Assembly (NCBI RefSeq): GCF_014646695.1 | Contig: NZ_BMNT01000054.1 | Span: 1 to 46,377, forward strand | Source of the DNA: Sphaerisporangium melleum | Lineage (GTDB): Bacteria > Actinomycetota > Actinomycetes > Streptosporangiales > Streptosporangiaceae | DNA length: 46,377 bases | Reading direction: 5' to 3' | Shown: positions 8,406 to 17,007 of the stretch, in pieces | How positions within the stretch are numbered: position 1 is the first letter of the stretch | How the letters are laid out: each line of letters opens with the position of its first letter | Notes under the pieces: model-generated | Database searches by the model: none | What the model saw: the letters and a program-made list of their open reading frames with translations, nothing else | Told to the model about the DNA's origin: nothing | Position numbers and translations under genes: made by a program

Positions 8406-8876
8406 ATGAGTGAGCTGACGCATATCGACGAGTCCGGCGCGGCCCGCATGGTGGACGTGTCCGCCAAGGACGTCAGCGTCCGCACGGCGCGCGCCACCGG
8501 CCGGGTGCTGCTGTCGCCGGAGGCCGTGCGCATCCTGCGGTCCGGCGAGGTGCCGAAGGGCGACGCCGTCGGAGTGGCGCGCATCGCGGGCATCCAGGGC
8601 GCCAAGCGCACGCCCGACCTGATCCCGCTGTGCCATCCGATCGCACTGCACGGCGTGAAAGTGGAGGTCGTCGTGGTCGACGCCGGGGTCGAGATCACCG
8701 CCACGGTGAAGACCGCGGACCGTACCGGGGTCGAGATGGAGGCGCTCACCGCCGTCTCGGTGGCCGGGCTCGCGATGATCGACATGATCAAGGCGGTGGA
8801 CCCGGCGGCGGTGATCACCGATGTGCGGGTGGAGGAGAAGACCGGCGGCAAGACCGGCGTCTGGACCCGGCCGTGA
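8406..8876 (+). CDS. moaC: Cyclic pyranopterin monophosphate synthase
   Basis: Second step of molybdenum cofactor synthesis, converting the MoaA product to cyclic pyranopterin monophosphate. The 156-residue product is full length. It has MVDVSAKDVSVRTARATGRV at the N-terminus, the LIPLCHPIALHGV motif near 75, and TADRTGVEMEALTAVSVAGL followed by MIDMIKAVDP, which contains the catalytic lysine region. The stop codon overlaps the GTG of mogA, so the two are translationally coupled. The presence of moaC here, absent from the matching M. tuberculosis segment, supports a cofactor role for at least part of this group. Confidence 0.96.
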   Translation: MSELTHIDESGAARMVDVSAKDVSVRTARATGRVLLSPEAVRILRSGEVPKGDAVGVARIAGIQGAKRTPDLIPLCHPIALHGVKVEVVVVDAGVEITATVKTADRTGVEMEALTAVSVAGLAMIDMIKAVDPAAVITDVRVEEKTGGKTGVWTRP

Positions 8877-9352
8877 GGGCGCTGGTGGTGACGGCGTCCA
8901 ACCGGGCGGCCGCCGGCGTATATCCCGACAAGTCGGGACGCCTGCTGGCCGAGTTGCTCGCCGAGGCGGGCTGCGAGCAGGTGGACGGCCCGCGCGTCGT
9001 CCCGGACGGCGAGCCGGTCGAGGCGGCGCTGCGCGAGGGAGTGCGCGCCGGATACGACGTGATCGTCACCACCGGCGGCACCGGGCTGACCCCGCAGGAC
9101 CTCACCCCCGAGATGACGCGGCGGGTCATCGAGCGCGAGATCCCCGGCATCGCCGAGGCCGTCCGGCAGGCCGACCGCGAGAGGGTGCCGACCTCGATCC
9201 TGTCCCGCGGGCTGGCCGGACAGGCGGGGACCACGCTGATCGTGAACCTGCCGGGCTCGTCGGGCGGCGTGCGCGACGGCATGGCGATCCTCGCGCCCAT
9301 CCTCAGGCACGCCGTCGACCAGATGAACGGCGGCGACCACCCGCGCGGCTGA
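8873..9352 (+). CDS. mogA: MogA/MoaB-type molybdopterin adenylyltransferase
   Basis: Adenylates molybdopterin before molybdate insertion by MoeA-type proteins. The 159-residue single MPT-binding domain has VTASNRAAAG at the N-terminus, TTGGTGLTPQDLTPE near 65 and NLPGSSGGVRD near 126. GTG 8873 overlaps the moaC TGA by 4 bp (GTGA). A longer frame opens upstream inside moaC, but translation is expected to restart here. Confidence 0.93.
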   Translation: MRALVVTASNRAAAGVYPDKSGRLLAELLAEAGCEQVDGPRVVPDGEPVEAALREGVRAGYDVIVTTGGTGLTPQDLTPEMTRRVIEREIPGIAEAVRQADRERVPTSILSRGLAGQAGTTLIVNLPGSSGGVRDGMAILAPILRHAVDQMNGGDHPRG

Positions 9353-9523
9353 CCTTCGTGACGGCTTGCCCATGAATGCAATCCGTGATTTCGAAAGGAC
9401 CTGTCCGGCTCTCTCGGCCGTTCGTGCTGTTCACGCGGCCGGCCGGCACCGGTTCCCCGCCAGGCGGAACAGGGCCGGTGGCCGCGATGGCGGATTCAGG
9501 GGCCGACAGGGGATGATTGTGCT

Positions 9524-10156
9524 GTGGATCGACTTCGCGGCTGGCCGGTGACCCTGACCGAGGGACCTGTGGGGCTCCGGCCGCTGCGTCTGCGCGACGT
9601 CGGGGTCTGGCGCGAGACGCGACTGCGCAACGCCGACTGGCTGCGTCCCTGGGAGCCGAGCAACCCCGAGACCCCGCTGTTCCGCACCGGCCTCGGCCCG
9701 TACATCTCGATGGTCGGCACGCTGCGGCGCGAGGCGCGGCAAGGGCTGGCACTGCCCTGGGTCGTGACCTACCAGGGCGCGTTCGTCGGGCAGCTGACCG
9801 TGGGGGCCATCGTCTGGGGGTCGGCGCGGTCGGCGCAGGTCGGCTACTGGGTGAGCGGCAAGCTCGCTGGACGGGGCATCATCCCGACGGCGCTCGCGAT
9901 GGCGGTCGACCACTGCTTCTTCACCGTGGGCCTGCACCGCCTGGAGGCCAACATCCGGCCGGAGAACCACGCCAGCCGGCGGGTCGTCGAGAAGCTCGGC
10001 TTCCGCGAGGAAGGCATCCGCCGCCGTCAGCTGCACATCGACGGCGCCTGGCGCGACCACATCTGTTACGCGCTCACGGTCGAGGACGTCCCCCGCGGGC
10101 TGCTTGCCCAGTGGCGGCAGACCCGGGAGAAAACCGCCCATGACGGGTCGCCGTAG
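9524..10156 (+). CDS. rimJ: RimJ/RimL-type GNAT N-acetyltransferase
   Basis: Cytoplasmic acetyltransferase of 210 residues. The GNAT fold is visible from GLRPLRLRD at 17, GYWVSGKLAGRGIIPTALAMAVDHCFF (the acetyl-CoA pyrophosphate loop as a GRGI variant) and HRLEANIRPENHASRRVVEKLGFREEG. The last is the strongly conserved RimJ block. In the conserved actinobacterial order it lies between glp/mog and glpR, as Rv0995 does between moeA1 and Rv0996. Its true substrate, whether ribosomal protein S5 or another N-terminus, is unknown. GTG 9524 is used; the gap of 171 bp before it suggests its own promoter. Confidence 0.88.
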   Translation: MDRLRGWPVTLTEGPVGLRPLRLRDVGVWRETRLRNADWLRPWEPSNPETPLFRTGLGPYISMVGTLRREARQGLALPWVVTYQGAFVGQLTVGAIVWGSARSAQVGYWVSGKLAGRGIIPTALAMAVDHCFFTVGLHRLEANIRPENHASRRVVEKLGFREEGIRRRQLHIDGAWRDHICYALTVEDVPRGLLAQWRQTREKTAHDGSP

Positions 10157-10374
10157 CCCGGGATTCCGAGCCTTGACCCAGTCTTAGGGATAAACAGGTT
10201 GACGATCTCGCGACACACCGCACCGAATGCTCGTCAATCAGTGACACGCGGTCCTACCGTGCGTGACGTGAACACATTTGCGACGGCCCAAGCCACCTGC
10301 TGTGTTCATGCTGCCCACCTGACGCCTCGTTCATGCCGGCGTGAGCCCATTACCCGACGCCAGGGGGTGCAGGA

Positions 10375-11274
10375 GTGAGCGGCGCCTTCCTCTACCTCGG
10401 CATCGTGCTCATGTGGCTGTGCGTCCTGGTCCCGATGTGGCTGCGCCGCGACCGCCACACCCTGGACGCCGACCTGTACGCGGGCGGCGAGGAGTTCGAC
10501 GGGGACACCTTGGCCGACGTCCCGGTGCCCGAGGTCTCCGGCGGGGCGCCGGGCGCCGACCCGGCGGATGACGAGATCACCATGGAGATCGGGCCGTCCA
10601 GGGCCGGCTCCGCCCACCCGCACGACCCGTCCGCCGGCCTCGACGCGTCCGATGGCGCCCAGCCCATCGGGGCCACGCCTCCGATCCCCGATGTCCCGTC
10701 CGACTCCAGGACCACCTCGGGCGCCGGTGCCGCCTCCGCGCCCGACTCGGCCCGCCGCTCCCTCGCCGGCCCTGGCACGGCGCGCTCTCTTGCCACCCCG
10801 GCGGCCGTGGACGAGACGACCCCGCAGGCCGCCACCTCGACCGGTGACGCCCCAGACGAGTACGAGAAGCCGGCCAGCGAGCCGGACGAGACCGCTGTCC
10901 CCGGCGCGGCGGTACGGCGCGGCCGGGCGCGCGTCCTGGCCCGCCGCCGCCGGTGGCTGCTGTTCAGCCTGCTGCTGCACATCGCCTCGGTGGTCACGGC
11001 CGCCGTCGGCGTGGCCCCGTGGTGGAGCGTGGCGCCTTCGGCGGTCCTGCTGCCCGCCTACCTGGTCATCCTGCGCGTCGCGACCGCCGTCGACCGCGAG
11101 CGCCGCCTCGCGGCCGCCGAGGCGCAGGCGGAGCAGCGTCGTCGCGCGCGTGAGCGGCGTCAGGCCCTCGAACTCGCCGCCCAGCAGGCCGAGGCCGAGA
11201 TCATCGAGTTCCGCCGCCGCGCCGAGCCCTTCGACCAGTACGCGGACCGCTCCCGCCGCGCCGTCGGCGACTGA
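10375..11274 (+). CDS. sepX: SepX/GlpR-family divisome membrane protein
   Basis: The 299-residue membrane protein begins with a hydrophobic helix (AFLYLGIVLMWLCVLVPMWL, residues 4-23). A long acidic, Pro/Ala/Thr-rich disordered region follows (about 35-170), then a basic stretch and two closely spaced hydrophobic helices (about 195-240). A charged coiled-coil tail from about 240 (DRERRLAAAEAQAEQRRRARERR) ends in a conserved EFRRRAEPFDQYADRSRRAVGD. This matches Streptomyces SepX, needed for hyphal cross-walls, and corynebacterial GlpR, the receptor of Glp. GTG 10375 has a G-rich Shine-Dalgarno 7 nt upstream. Confidence 0.85.
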   Translation: MSGAFLYLGIVLMWLCVLVPMWLRRDRHTLDADLYAGGEEFDGDTLADVPVPEVSGGAPGADPADDEITMEIGPSRAGSAHPHDPSAGLDASDGAQPIGATPPIPDVPSDSRTTSGAGAASAPDSARRSLAGPGTARSLATPAAVDETTPQAATSTGDAPDEYEKPASEPDETAVPGAAVRRGRARVLARRRRWLLFSLLLHIASVVTAAVGVAPWWSVAPSAVLLPAYLVILRVATAVDRERRLAAAEAQAEQRRRARERRQALELAAQQAEAEIIEFRRRAEPFDQYADRSRRAVGD

Positions 11275-11333
11275 TCAGCCGGGGGGCACTCTTCAGGACG
11301 TCGAACGGGTCCCGGCGAGGTGCGGCCGGCCGG

Positions 11334-12455
11334 TCACCAGAATCCGACCTCGGGATAGTCGGCGGACGGCCGGTCCAGCAGCGGCTGACGCCTCCCCTTC
11401 AGGTGCAGGTCGAGGAAGGCGGTGACGTACGTGCGAGTGATCTGCAAGGAGCGGTCGCCGTCGAGCGGGTACGCCGGCATCCCGAGCTGGGGCTGGAGCA
11501 CCGCGTAGTCGATGAAGCTCAGGTGCTCGGCACCGGTCACCGTGAGCCAGCGCTTCCAGTCGCCGGTCACGTGCGGCCAGAACAGGTCCCAGGAGCGCGG
11601 CTCGCCGCCGGTGGCCGGCGCCTGCCTTGGGTTGCCGATCATCATGAAGGGCTTGCGGACCGGCTTCGCCGGGATCTTCGGCATGTAGGTGCCGTCCAGA
11701 TTGACCGCGGCCCTGATCCGCCGGCTCAGCGGCAGCAGTTGCGCCGCGCTCTGACCGCCGACCGAATGTCCGACCATCGCGACCTTCGCCTCGTCGATCA
11801 GCCGGTTCCAGTGCCTGCTCCCGGCCAGTCGGTCCAGAACGAACTCCGTGTCCGCGGCCCTGACCTGGGCGACCTTCGCGCCCAGCTCCGGGGTCTGGCC
11901 GCCCTTGCCCGCCTCGAACGTGACGGTCCTGCCGTCGGGGAAGGTGGTGGCCACCGACTCGTAGGTGTGCTCGATGCCCGCCACCAGGTAGCCCCTGCTG
12001 GCGAACTCTTCGGCCAGCGAGGTCATCGTCGCGCGCGGCATCGTCATGCCGGGCGACAGGACCACCAGCGGCCACCCGCCTTTCCGCTGCAGCGCGGGCG
12101 CGTCGACGCGAGCGTACGTCCTCGTCTTCGCCAGTGTGTCCGGCGGAAGGTCCCTGAGCTGCGGCACGCTGTCGAGGATCAGCTTCGACTCCTGAGGCGT
12201 GACGTACGGTGCCGGCCTGCCCACGGCCTTCCGCGCCGGGTACCAGATCGAGACCATCAGCTCCCGTGCCTTGCGGTCGGCGACCCACGGATCGGGGCGG
12301 CTGGAGTCGATCAGGTGCACGGTCGATCGGCCGACGGCGTGGTCGCCGGTCGGCGCGGGCAGGGCAGGAGTGGGGACGAGCGCCTCGGCCTGCGCCGGGC
12401 CGGCCCCGGCAAGCGCGGAGACGGTGAGCACGCTCACGATGATCAGTTTCTTCAT
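11334..12455 (-). CDS. Secreted alpha/beta hydrolase, PAF-acetylhydrolase-like
   Basis: A signal peptide of about 24 residues (MKKLIIVSVLTVSALAGAG, then AQA) precedes an alpha/beta hydrolase. MVSIWYPARK near 65 and the oxyanion region PLVVLSPGMTMPRATM are typical of the PAF-AH isoform II group. The nucleophile elbow is GHSVGG, and a C-terminal HLSF near 310 could supply the His. The frame extends upstream to 12641, but ATG 12455 starts a clean signal peptide with GTGAGG just before it. It is divergent from the sensor kinase and shares the inverted-repeat operator region, so it may be a target of that two-component system. The ester substrate is unknown. Confidence 0.8.
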   Translation of the reverse strand: MKKLIIVSVLTVSALAGAGPAQAEALVPTPALPAPTGDHAVGRSTVHLIDSSRPDPWVADRKARELMVSIWYPARKAVGRPAPYVTPQESKLILDSVPQLRDLPPDTLAKTRTYARVDAPALQRKGGWPLVVLSPGMTMPRATMTSLAEEFASRGYLVAGIEHTYESVATTFPDGRTVTFEAGKGGQTPELGAKVAQVRAADTEFVLDRLAGSRHWNRLIDEAKVAMVGHSVGGQSAAQLLPLSRRIRAAVNLDGTYMPKIPAKPVRKPFMMIGNPRQAPATGGEPRSWDLFWPHVTGDWKRWLTVTGAEHLSFIDYAVLQPQLGMPAYPLDGDRSLQITRTYVTAFLDLHLKGRRQPLLDRPSADYPEVGFW

Positions 12456-12496
12456 GCACCTCACCATGGGGGACGGCCCCGCCGTACCGTCCCCGG

Positions 12497-12558
12497 CGAA
12501 AGTCACTCGGCCCCCGCGACTTTCGTAGGGGGTCGCCCGATCGATCGCCCGATAGCCT
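12497..12558 (+). promoter_or_regulatory. Inverted-repeat operator and leaderless promoter in the hydrolase/kinase divergent region
   Basis: CGAAAGTC (12497-12504) and GACTTTCG (12518-12525) form a perfect 8-bp inverted repeat with centres 21 bp apart, two helical turns. A TAGCCT -10 box (12553-12558) ends 6 nt before the kinase ATG, implying a leaderless mRNA with the operator centred near -54. There is no good -35 hexamer, which fits activation by a NarL-type regulator. Confidence 0.65.
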
Positions 12559-12564
12559 CGGGGC

Positions 12565-13701
12565 ATGACGTACGGCGATTCAGGCGTCGTCGAGCGGATC
12601 ACGCCCTGGGCGCTGGGCGCGGCGGTGTTCCTGCTCTCCATGGCCTCGGCATCCGGTTCGATAGGGGTCGAGACGACGCAGCCCGCCCCTGTGCCGGTGG
12701 TGGTCGCCGCCGCTTCGGGGGTCGCCGCGTTCTTCGCCAGGCGCTCGCCGTGGCCGCTCGCCGCGACCGCCGCCCTCGCCTACCCATGGCTGCTGATGTG
12801 GCCCGCCGCCGCCGCGGCCTCCTACTACGCCGGCACGCGACTGCGGCGTCGCCACCTGTGGCTCTACACCGGCGGCGCCGTCGTGGTCATCGCACTCGGC
12901 GGCCTGGTCTCCCGGTTGAGCGATTCTTACCGGGCCATGGTCGCCGGGACCCCCGCGAACATGCTGCTCATCGCCTGCGCGCTGCTCGGGCTCCCCGTGG
13001 TCGGCGGGCTGTGGGTGCGTGCCAGGCGGCAGGTGATCGAGGCGATGCGCGCACAGGTCGATCAGTTGCGGCGCGAACAGGTGCTGCGGGCGGACCAGGC
13101 GCGCGGCCAGGAACGCACCCGCATCGCACGGGAGATGCACGACGTGGTCGCGCATCGGGTGTCGCTGATGGTCCTGCACGCGGGCGCTTTGGAGGTCAGC
13201 GCCCCGGATGAGCGTACGGCCGAGGCCGCCACGCTGATCGGGGCGGTGGGCAGGCAGGCGCTGGGCGATCTTCGGGAGGTGCTCGGCGTGCTGCGGTCGC
13301 AGGGGTCCGCGCGGGTCCCACAGCCAACGCTGTCCGATCTCGACCGGCTCCTCGAGCAGTCTCGCACCCTGGGCATCGTGGTCAACCGTCACGACGAGGG
13401 CGGGGTTCGCCCGATCGATCACTCGGCGGAGCGTACCGCCTACCGGGTGGTCCAGGAGGCGCTGACCAATGTCCACAAGCACGCGGGCGACGCCGAGACC
13501 GACGTTTTCGTCCGCTACCTGCCCGCCGAATTGGAGGTCATCGTCCGCAACAGGTGTCCCGTCCGACCGGACGCCCTCCCCGGCTCCGGCTGGGGACTGG
13601 TCGGCCTGCGGGAACGCGTCGAACTGGCCGGAGGCACGCTCGCGGCCGGTCCGCTGGCCGAGGGCGGCTTTCAGGTCCTGGCCAGGATCCCGGCGGCATG
13701 A
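12565..13701 (+). CDS. Two-component sensor histidine kinase (HisKA_3, NarL/DesK type)
   Basis: The 378-residue membrane kinase has about four to five N-terminal hydrophobic segments (residues 10-155) with almost no extracytoplasmic loop, suggesting intramembrane or envelope-stress sensing. A short coiled linker follows, then the phosphoacceptor box REMHDVVAHRVSLM (His near 191). The HATPase region shows VVQEALTNVHKHAG (about 295-308) and SGWGLVGLRERVELAGG (about 339-355). The stop overlaps the regulator start (ATGA). The ligand is unknown. Confidence 0.92.
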   Translation: MTYGDSGVVERITPWALGAAVFLLSMASASGSIGVETTQPAPVPVVVAAASGVAAFFARRSPWPLAATAALAYPWLLMWPAAAAASYYAGTRLRRRHLWLYTGGAVVVIALGGLVSRLSDSYRAMVAGTPANMLLIACALLGLPVVGGLWVRARRQVIEAMRAQVDQLRREQVLRADQARGQERTRIAREMHDVVAHRVSLMVLHAGALEVSAPDERTAEAATLIGAVGRQALGDLREVLGVLRSQGSARVPQPTLSDLDRLLEQSRTLGIVVNRHDEGGVRPIDHSAERTAYRVVQEALTNVHKHAGDAETDVFVRYLPAELEVIVRNRCPVRPDALPGSGWGLVGLRERVELAGGTLAAGPLAEGGFQVLARIPAA

Positions 13702-14345
13702 TCCGCGTACTGATCGTCGACGACGAGGCACTGGTCAGGTCCGGGCTGCGGATGATCCTCGAGGCTGCGGGCGACATGGCGGTCATCGGCGAGGCCCGCG
13801 ACGGCGACGAGGCCGTCACCGCCGTCGCCAGGCTGAGACCCCAGGTCGTGCTGATGGACGTACGCATGCCGGGCACCGACGGCCTGACCGCGGCGGCCCG
13901 CGTTCTCGCCGGGCCCGACGCCCCCAAGCTGATCATGCTCACCACTTTCGACCTGGACGAGTACGTCCACGAGGCGCTACGGCTCGGCGCGGTCGGGTTC
14001 CTGCTCAAGGACACCCCACCCCGGGAGCTGGCCACGGCCGTACGCACGGTCGCGGCGGGTCAGGCCATGCTGTCGCCCACCGTCACCAAGCGGCTGATCA
14101 CCTCGTTCGTCGACAAGACCCCCTCACGCGCCGAATCCGCACGCAACCGGCTCGCCTCGCTCACCGCCAGAGAGGAGGACGTCATCAAGGCGCTGGCCCG
14201 AGGCTTGTCGAACGCCGAGATCGGGCGGGAGCTCCAACTGTCGGAGGCGACGGTGAAGGCACATGTCAGCCGGCTGCTCGCCAAGCTGGGCTTGGCCAAC
14301 AGAGTGCAGGCGGCGATCCTGGTGCACGAGGCCGCCCTCACTTGA
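13698..14345 (+). CDS. NarL/LuxR-type response regulator
   Basis: The 215-residue partner of the preceding kinase has a receiver domain with the acidic pair D8/D9, phosphoacceptor D54 (VLMDVRMPG), Thr in LTTFD and Lys in LLKDTPP. The C-terminal LuxR HTH (about 150-210) reads LTAREEDVIKALARGLSNAEIGRELQLSEATVKAHVSRLLAKLG. ATG 13698 overlaps the kinase TGA; the longer upstream frame is not used. It probably binds the CGAAAGTC/GACTTTCG repeat upstream of its own operon. Confidence 0.94.
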   Translation: MIRVLIVDDEALVRSGLRMILEAAGDMAVIGEARDGDEAVTAVARLRPQVVLMDVRMPGTDGLTAAARVLAGPDAPKLIMLTTFDLDEYVHEALRLGAVGFLLKDTPPRELATAVRTVAAGQAMLSPTVTKRLITSFVDKTPSRAESARNRLASLTAREEDVIKALARGLSNAEIGRELQLSEATVKAHVSRLLAKLGLANRVQAAILVHEAALT

Positions 14346-14437
14346 CCATGCCAAGAGCGCGGAAGGACGACATCGCGCCCCGCCGCGGGTGCTGGGCCCC
14401 CGCACGCGTCCCACCCTGCGGTCGCGCGAGCAGTCGC

Positions 14438-14857
14438 TCAGCGAGAGGGGCGGCGACCTGGAGCGGCGTCCGGGGTCTCAGCCGTCTGGCGCTCCTTGAG
14501 ACGGAGTGCTTCTTTGCGGGCCTCGGCGGCGATGGTGCGCTCGCGCTCCAGCCACTCCGGGTTCTCCGCTTTCAGCGCCTCGATCTCCGCGGTGGTGAGC
14601 GGTCCGGTGATCCCGGCGCGCATCAGGCCGGACGTGGAGACCCTGAGCTTCGCGGCGATGACCTGCTTGGGGTGCGGGCCGTTGCGACGCAGGTCGGCGA
14701 GCCAGGCGGGTGGCGTCGCCTGCAACTCGTTCAGCTCGTCTCTGGAGATGACACCCGCCTGGAACTCGGCGGGAGTGGCCGAGAGGAGGACACCCAGCTT
14801 CTTGGCCGCGGTCGCGGGCTTCATCGTCTGGGTGGTTTTCGATTTGGGCGAGGTCAT
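14438..14857 (-). CDS. DUF5997-like conserved actinobacterial protein
   Basis: The 139-residue protein has a Lys/Thr-rich start (TSPKSKTTQTMKPATAAKKLGVLL). A compact helical domain follows (EFQAGVISRDELNELQATPPAWLADLRRNGPHPKQVIAAKLRVSTSGLMRAGI), then a charged helical tail ending with basic residues. The HPKQVIAAKLRVSTSGL segment looks like a small helix-turn-helix or nucleic-acid-binding fold. I recognise it as the DUF5997 type that is usually divergent from a LysR-like substrate-binding protein, exactly as here. ATG 14857 lies 7 nt after a TACCCT -10 box. Function is unknown. Confidence 0.7.
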   Translation of the reverse strand: MTSPKSKTTQTMKPATAAKKLGVLLSATPAEFQAGVISRDELNELQATPPAWLADLRRNGPHPKQVIAAKLRVSTSGLMRAGITGPLTTAEIEALKAENPEWLERERTIAAEARKEALRLKERQTAETPDAAPGRRPSR

Positions 14858-14911
14858 AGCGCCAAGGGTAGCCAGTCGGAACGGTTCGCCCGACATCGCT
14901 ACGCTGAGGAA
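14858..14911. promoter_or_regulatory. Back-to-back leaderless-type promoters
   Basis: In a 54-bp divergent gap, TACCCT on the minus strand (14865-14870) ends 7 nt before ATG 14857. TACGCT on the plus strand (14900-14905) ends 6 nt before GTG 14912. Both are TANNNT hexamers at the distance expected for leaderless mRNAs; the plus-strand start also has GAGGAA next to it. The -35 regions overlap, so the two genes are probably co-regulated. Confidence 0.5.
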
Positions 14912-15646
14912 GTGACCGAGAGCGAGAACGGCGAGGTGTTCCGGCTGGCGTACGTGCCCGGCGTGACACCCGCGAAATGGGTCAACATCTGGACCGAGCG
15001 GATGCCCGGTGTGCCGATCACCCTGGTCACGGTGCCCGCCGCCGAGGTGGTCGGGCTCCTGCGGAACGGCGGCGCGGACGCCGGCTTCGCCAGGCTTCCG
15101 ATCGACCGGGACGGGCTCAGTGTGATTCCGCTGTACGTGGAGACCACGGTGGTCGTGGTGCCCAAGGACCACGAGCTGACCGCCGCCGACGAGGTGACCA
15201 TCGCCGACCTCGCCGACCAGGAGGTGCTCCACCCGCTGGACGACACCCTCGCATGGACGGCCCGGCCCGGGCTGCCCGCGTTCACCCGGCCCGCCACGAC
15301 GGCTGAGGCGGTCGAGCTGGTAGCCGCCGGCACCGGCGTTCTCCTGGTTCCGCAGTCGCTGGCACGCCTCCACCACCGCAGAGATCTCACGTACCGGCCG
15401 GTCGCGGACGCGCCGCAGTCTCAGGTCGCGCTGACCTGGCCGGCGGACGCGACCACCGACCTGGTGGAGGATTTCATCGGCATCGTCCGCGGGCGGACGG
15501 TGAACAGCTCGCGGGGCCGCACCGCCACCGCCCCCGCTCCGAAGAAGCCGGCACAGCGGCAGGCCCCGAAACCCGCACAGACCTCCGGTCGCCGCGCCGT
15601 GCCGTCCGCCCGCAAGAGAAAGGGCAAGCGGCCCGGTAGTCGGTGA
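14912..15646 (+). CDS. LysR-type substrate-binding domain protein lacking the DNA-binding domain
   Basis: The 244-residue protein starts directly with the LysR effector-binding fold: FRLAYVPGVTPAKWVNIWTERMPGV, then GADAGFARLPIDRDGLSVIPLYVETTVVVVPKDHEL, and EAVELVAAGTGVLLVPQSLARL. These correspond to the two periplasmic-binding-like lobes. No N-terminal winged HTH is present, and the divergent promoter leaves no room for one. A Lys/Arg/Pro-rich tail of about 45 residues ends the protein. There is no signal peptide, so it is cytoplasmic. It may sense a small molecule and act through the DUF5997 partner; this is inference. Confidence 0.85.
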   Translation: MTESENGEVFRLAYVPGVTPAKWVNIWTERMPGVPITLVTVPAAEVVGLLRNGGADAGFARLPIDRDGLSVIPLYVETTVVVVPKDHELTAADEVTIADLADQEVLHPLDDTLAWTARPGLPAFTRPATTAEAVELVAAGTGVLLVPQSLARLHHRRDLTYRPVADAPQSQVALTWPADATTDLVEDFIGIVRGRTVNSSRGRTATAPAPKKPAQRQAPKPAQTSGRRAVPSARKRKGKRPGSR

Positions 15647-15831
15647 GGCCGGGCGGCAGGATGACCAGATGTGCCGGCGTGGTGCGACCGAGGACCGGGG
15701 GCGACCCTGCGTCCTTCCGCACGGCGTGGCGGAGGAGCGGACGCCGACGGTCACTGTCCTGGGCTGCACGGTGATCGGGACCGGCTCGCCGGCGGCATTC
15801 CCTGGTGCGGTCCGGCCGCTTCCCGAGCCGG

Positions 15832-17007
15832 TCACAGCCGGGCCGTCGCCGTCAGGGTGACAGCGGTCAGCGCGGCGAGCAGGGCCCAGGCGGGCACGAA
15901 ACCGCCGGACAGGTCTGTGAGCAGGCCGAGCGCGGGTGGCGCCAGGATGACCGCCACCTGGTTGACGGCCATGGCCAGACCGAGGGCGAATCCCGTGTGA
16001 TCCGGCGGTGCCGATTCGGCGGCGTAGGCGACCCAGGGGCCGTACCAGCCGATTCCGAAGAAGCCGAGCCAGATGAAGAGCAGGCAGGCCGCGACGGGGG
16101 ACCGGCTCACCGGGGTCGTCAGCAGCGTCATCCCGATGGTCACGGCGGCCAGGCAGATCAGGACACCGGCGTAGCGACCGGAGCTGTGGCGGTCGCTCCA
16201 GGCCGCCAGGCAGACGCGGCCCAGCGCGCCCGCGCACTGGACCGCGACGTACACCGAGACCGCCGAGGTGGCGTCCATGGCCGTCACCTCGTGCAGGTAC
16301 AGCACGGTGAGGACGCCCACGCCGCTGTGCACCGACACCATGCTCACACCGGACAGGATGATCTTCTTCATGTATGGTTCGCGGAGCAGTTCCAGTCGCA
16401 CGCGGGACGTGGCCGGCGTTGGGCGCCGGTCCGGTGGGCGGCGGTAGAAGGCCATGAAGGCGATGGCGCCCGACAGTGCGGCGAGCGCGCCGGCCACGAG
16501 CGTCGATCGCCAGCCGAAGGCCGTCGCCAGTGCGGGAAGCGCGGAGGCGGCGAGGACGCCCCCGAGCGGGAGCCCCGCCTGGCGGACACCCATGGCCAGG
16601 CCGCGCTGCGAGGCGTCGAACCAGGCCGCCACCGATTTGCTGCCGCCCGGCTGAATGGTGCTGTACCCCGCACCGACGATCAGCAGAACGACGAGCAAGG
16701 AGACATACCCCGGGGCGACGCTGCCGGCGGCGAGCGCGATGGCGACCACAAGGGCGCCGATCCCGACGATCCAGCGTTCGTCGTGGCGGTCCAGCAGTCG
16801 TCCCGCCACGAGTAGCCCGGCCAGAGGAAGGAGCTGGGCCGCCGACAGCAGCAGGCCCAGTTGGGTGGTGGTCAGCTCCAGGTCTCGTCGCAGGTGGATG
16901 CTCATCGCGCCGATGCCCTGCACGAAGAACGCGGCCGCGGCCTGGGTGAAGGTCGCGACACCCAGAATGACCCAGCGGTACCGCGAGGTCTTCACGGCTT
17001 CCAGCAC
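15832..17007 (-). CDS. MFS transporter
   Basis: The 391-residue protein has about 12 hydrophobic segments. The loop 2-3 motif appears as GRLLDRHDERW, and a cytoplasmic loop of about 25 residues lies between segments 6 and 7 (FYRRPPDRRPTPATSRVRLE). The N-terminus RYRWVILGVATFTQAAAAFF and the GGSKSVAAWF and RGLAMGVRQAG motifs resemble the nitrate/anion and oxalate-formate side of the superfamily. The substrate is not predictable. Its start overlaps the stop of the GNAT gene by 16 bp, so the two are coupled. Confidence 0.87.
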   Translation of the reverse strand: MLEAVKTSRYRWVILGVATFTQAAAAFFVQGIGAMSIHLRRDLELTTTQLGLLLSAAQLLPLAGLLVAGRLLDRHDERWIVGIGALVVAIALAAGSVAPGYVSLLVVLLIVGAGYSTIQPGGSKSVAAWFDASQRGLAMGVRQAGLPLGGVLAASALPALATAFGWRSTLVAGALAALSGAIAFMAFYRRPPDRRPTPATSRVRLELLREPYMKKIILSGVSMVSVHSGVGVLTVLYLHEVTAMDATSAVSVYVAVQCAGALGRVCLAAWSDRHSSGRYAGVLICLAAVTIGMTLLTTPVSRSPVAACLLFIWLGFFGIGWYGPWVAYAAESAPPDHTGFALGLAMAVNQVAVILAPPALGLLTDLSGGFVPAWALLAALTAVTLTATARL

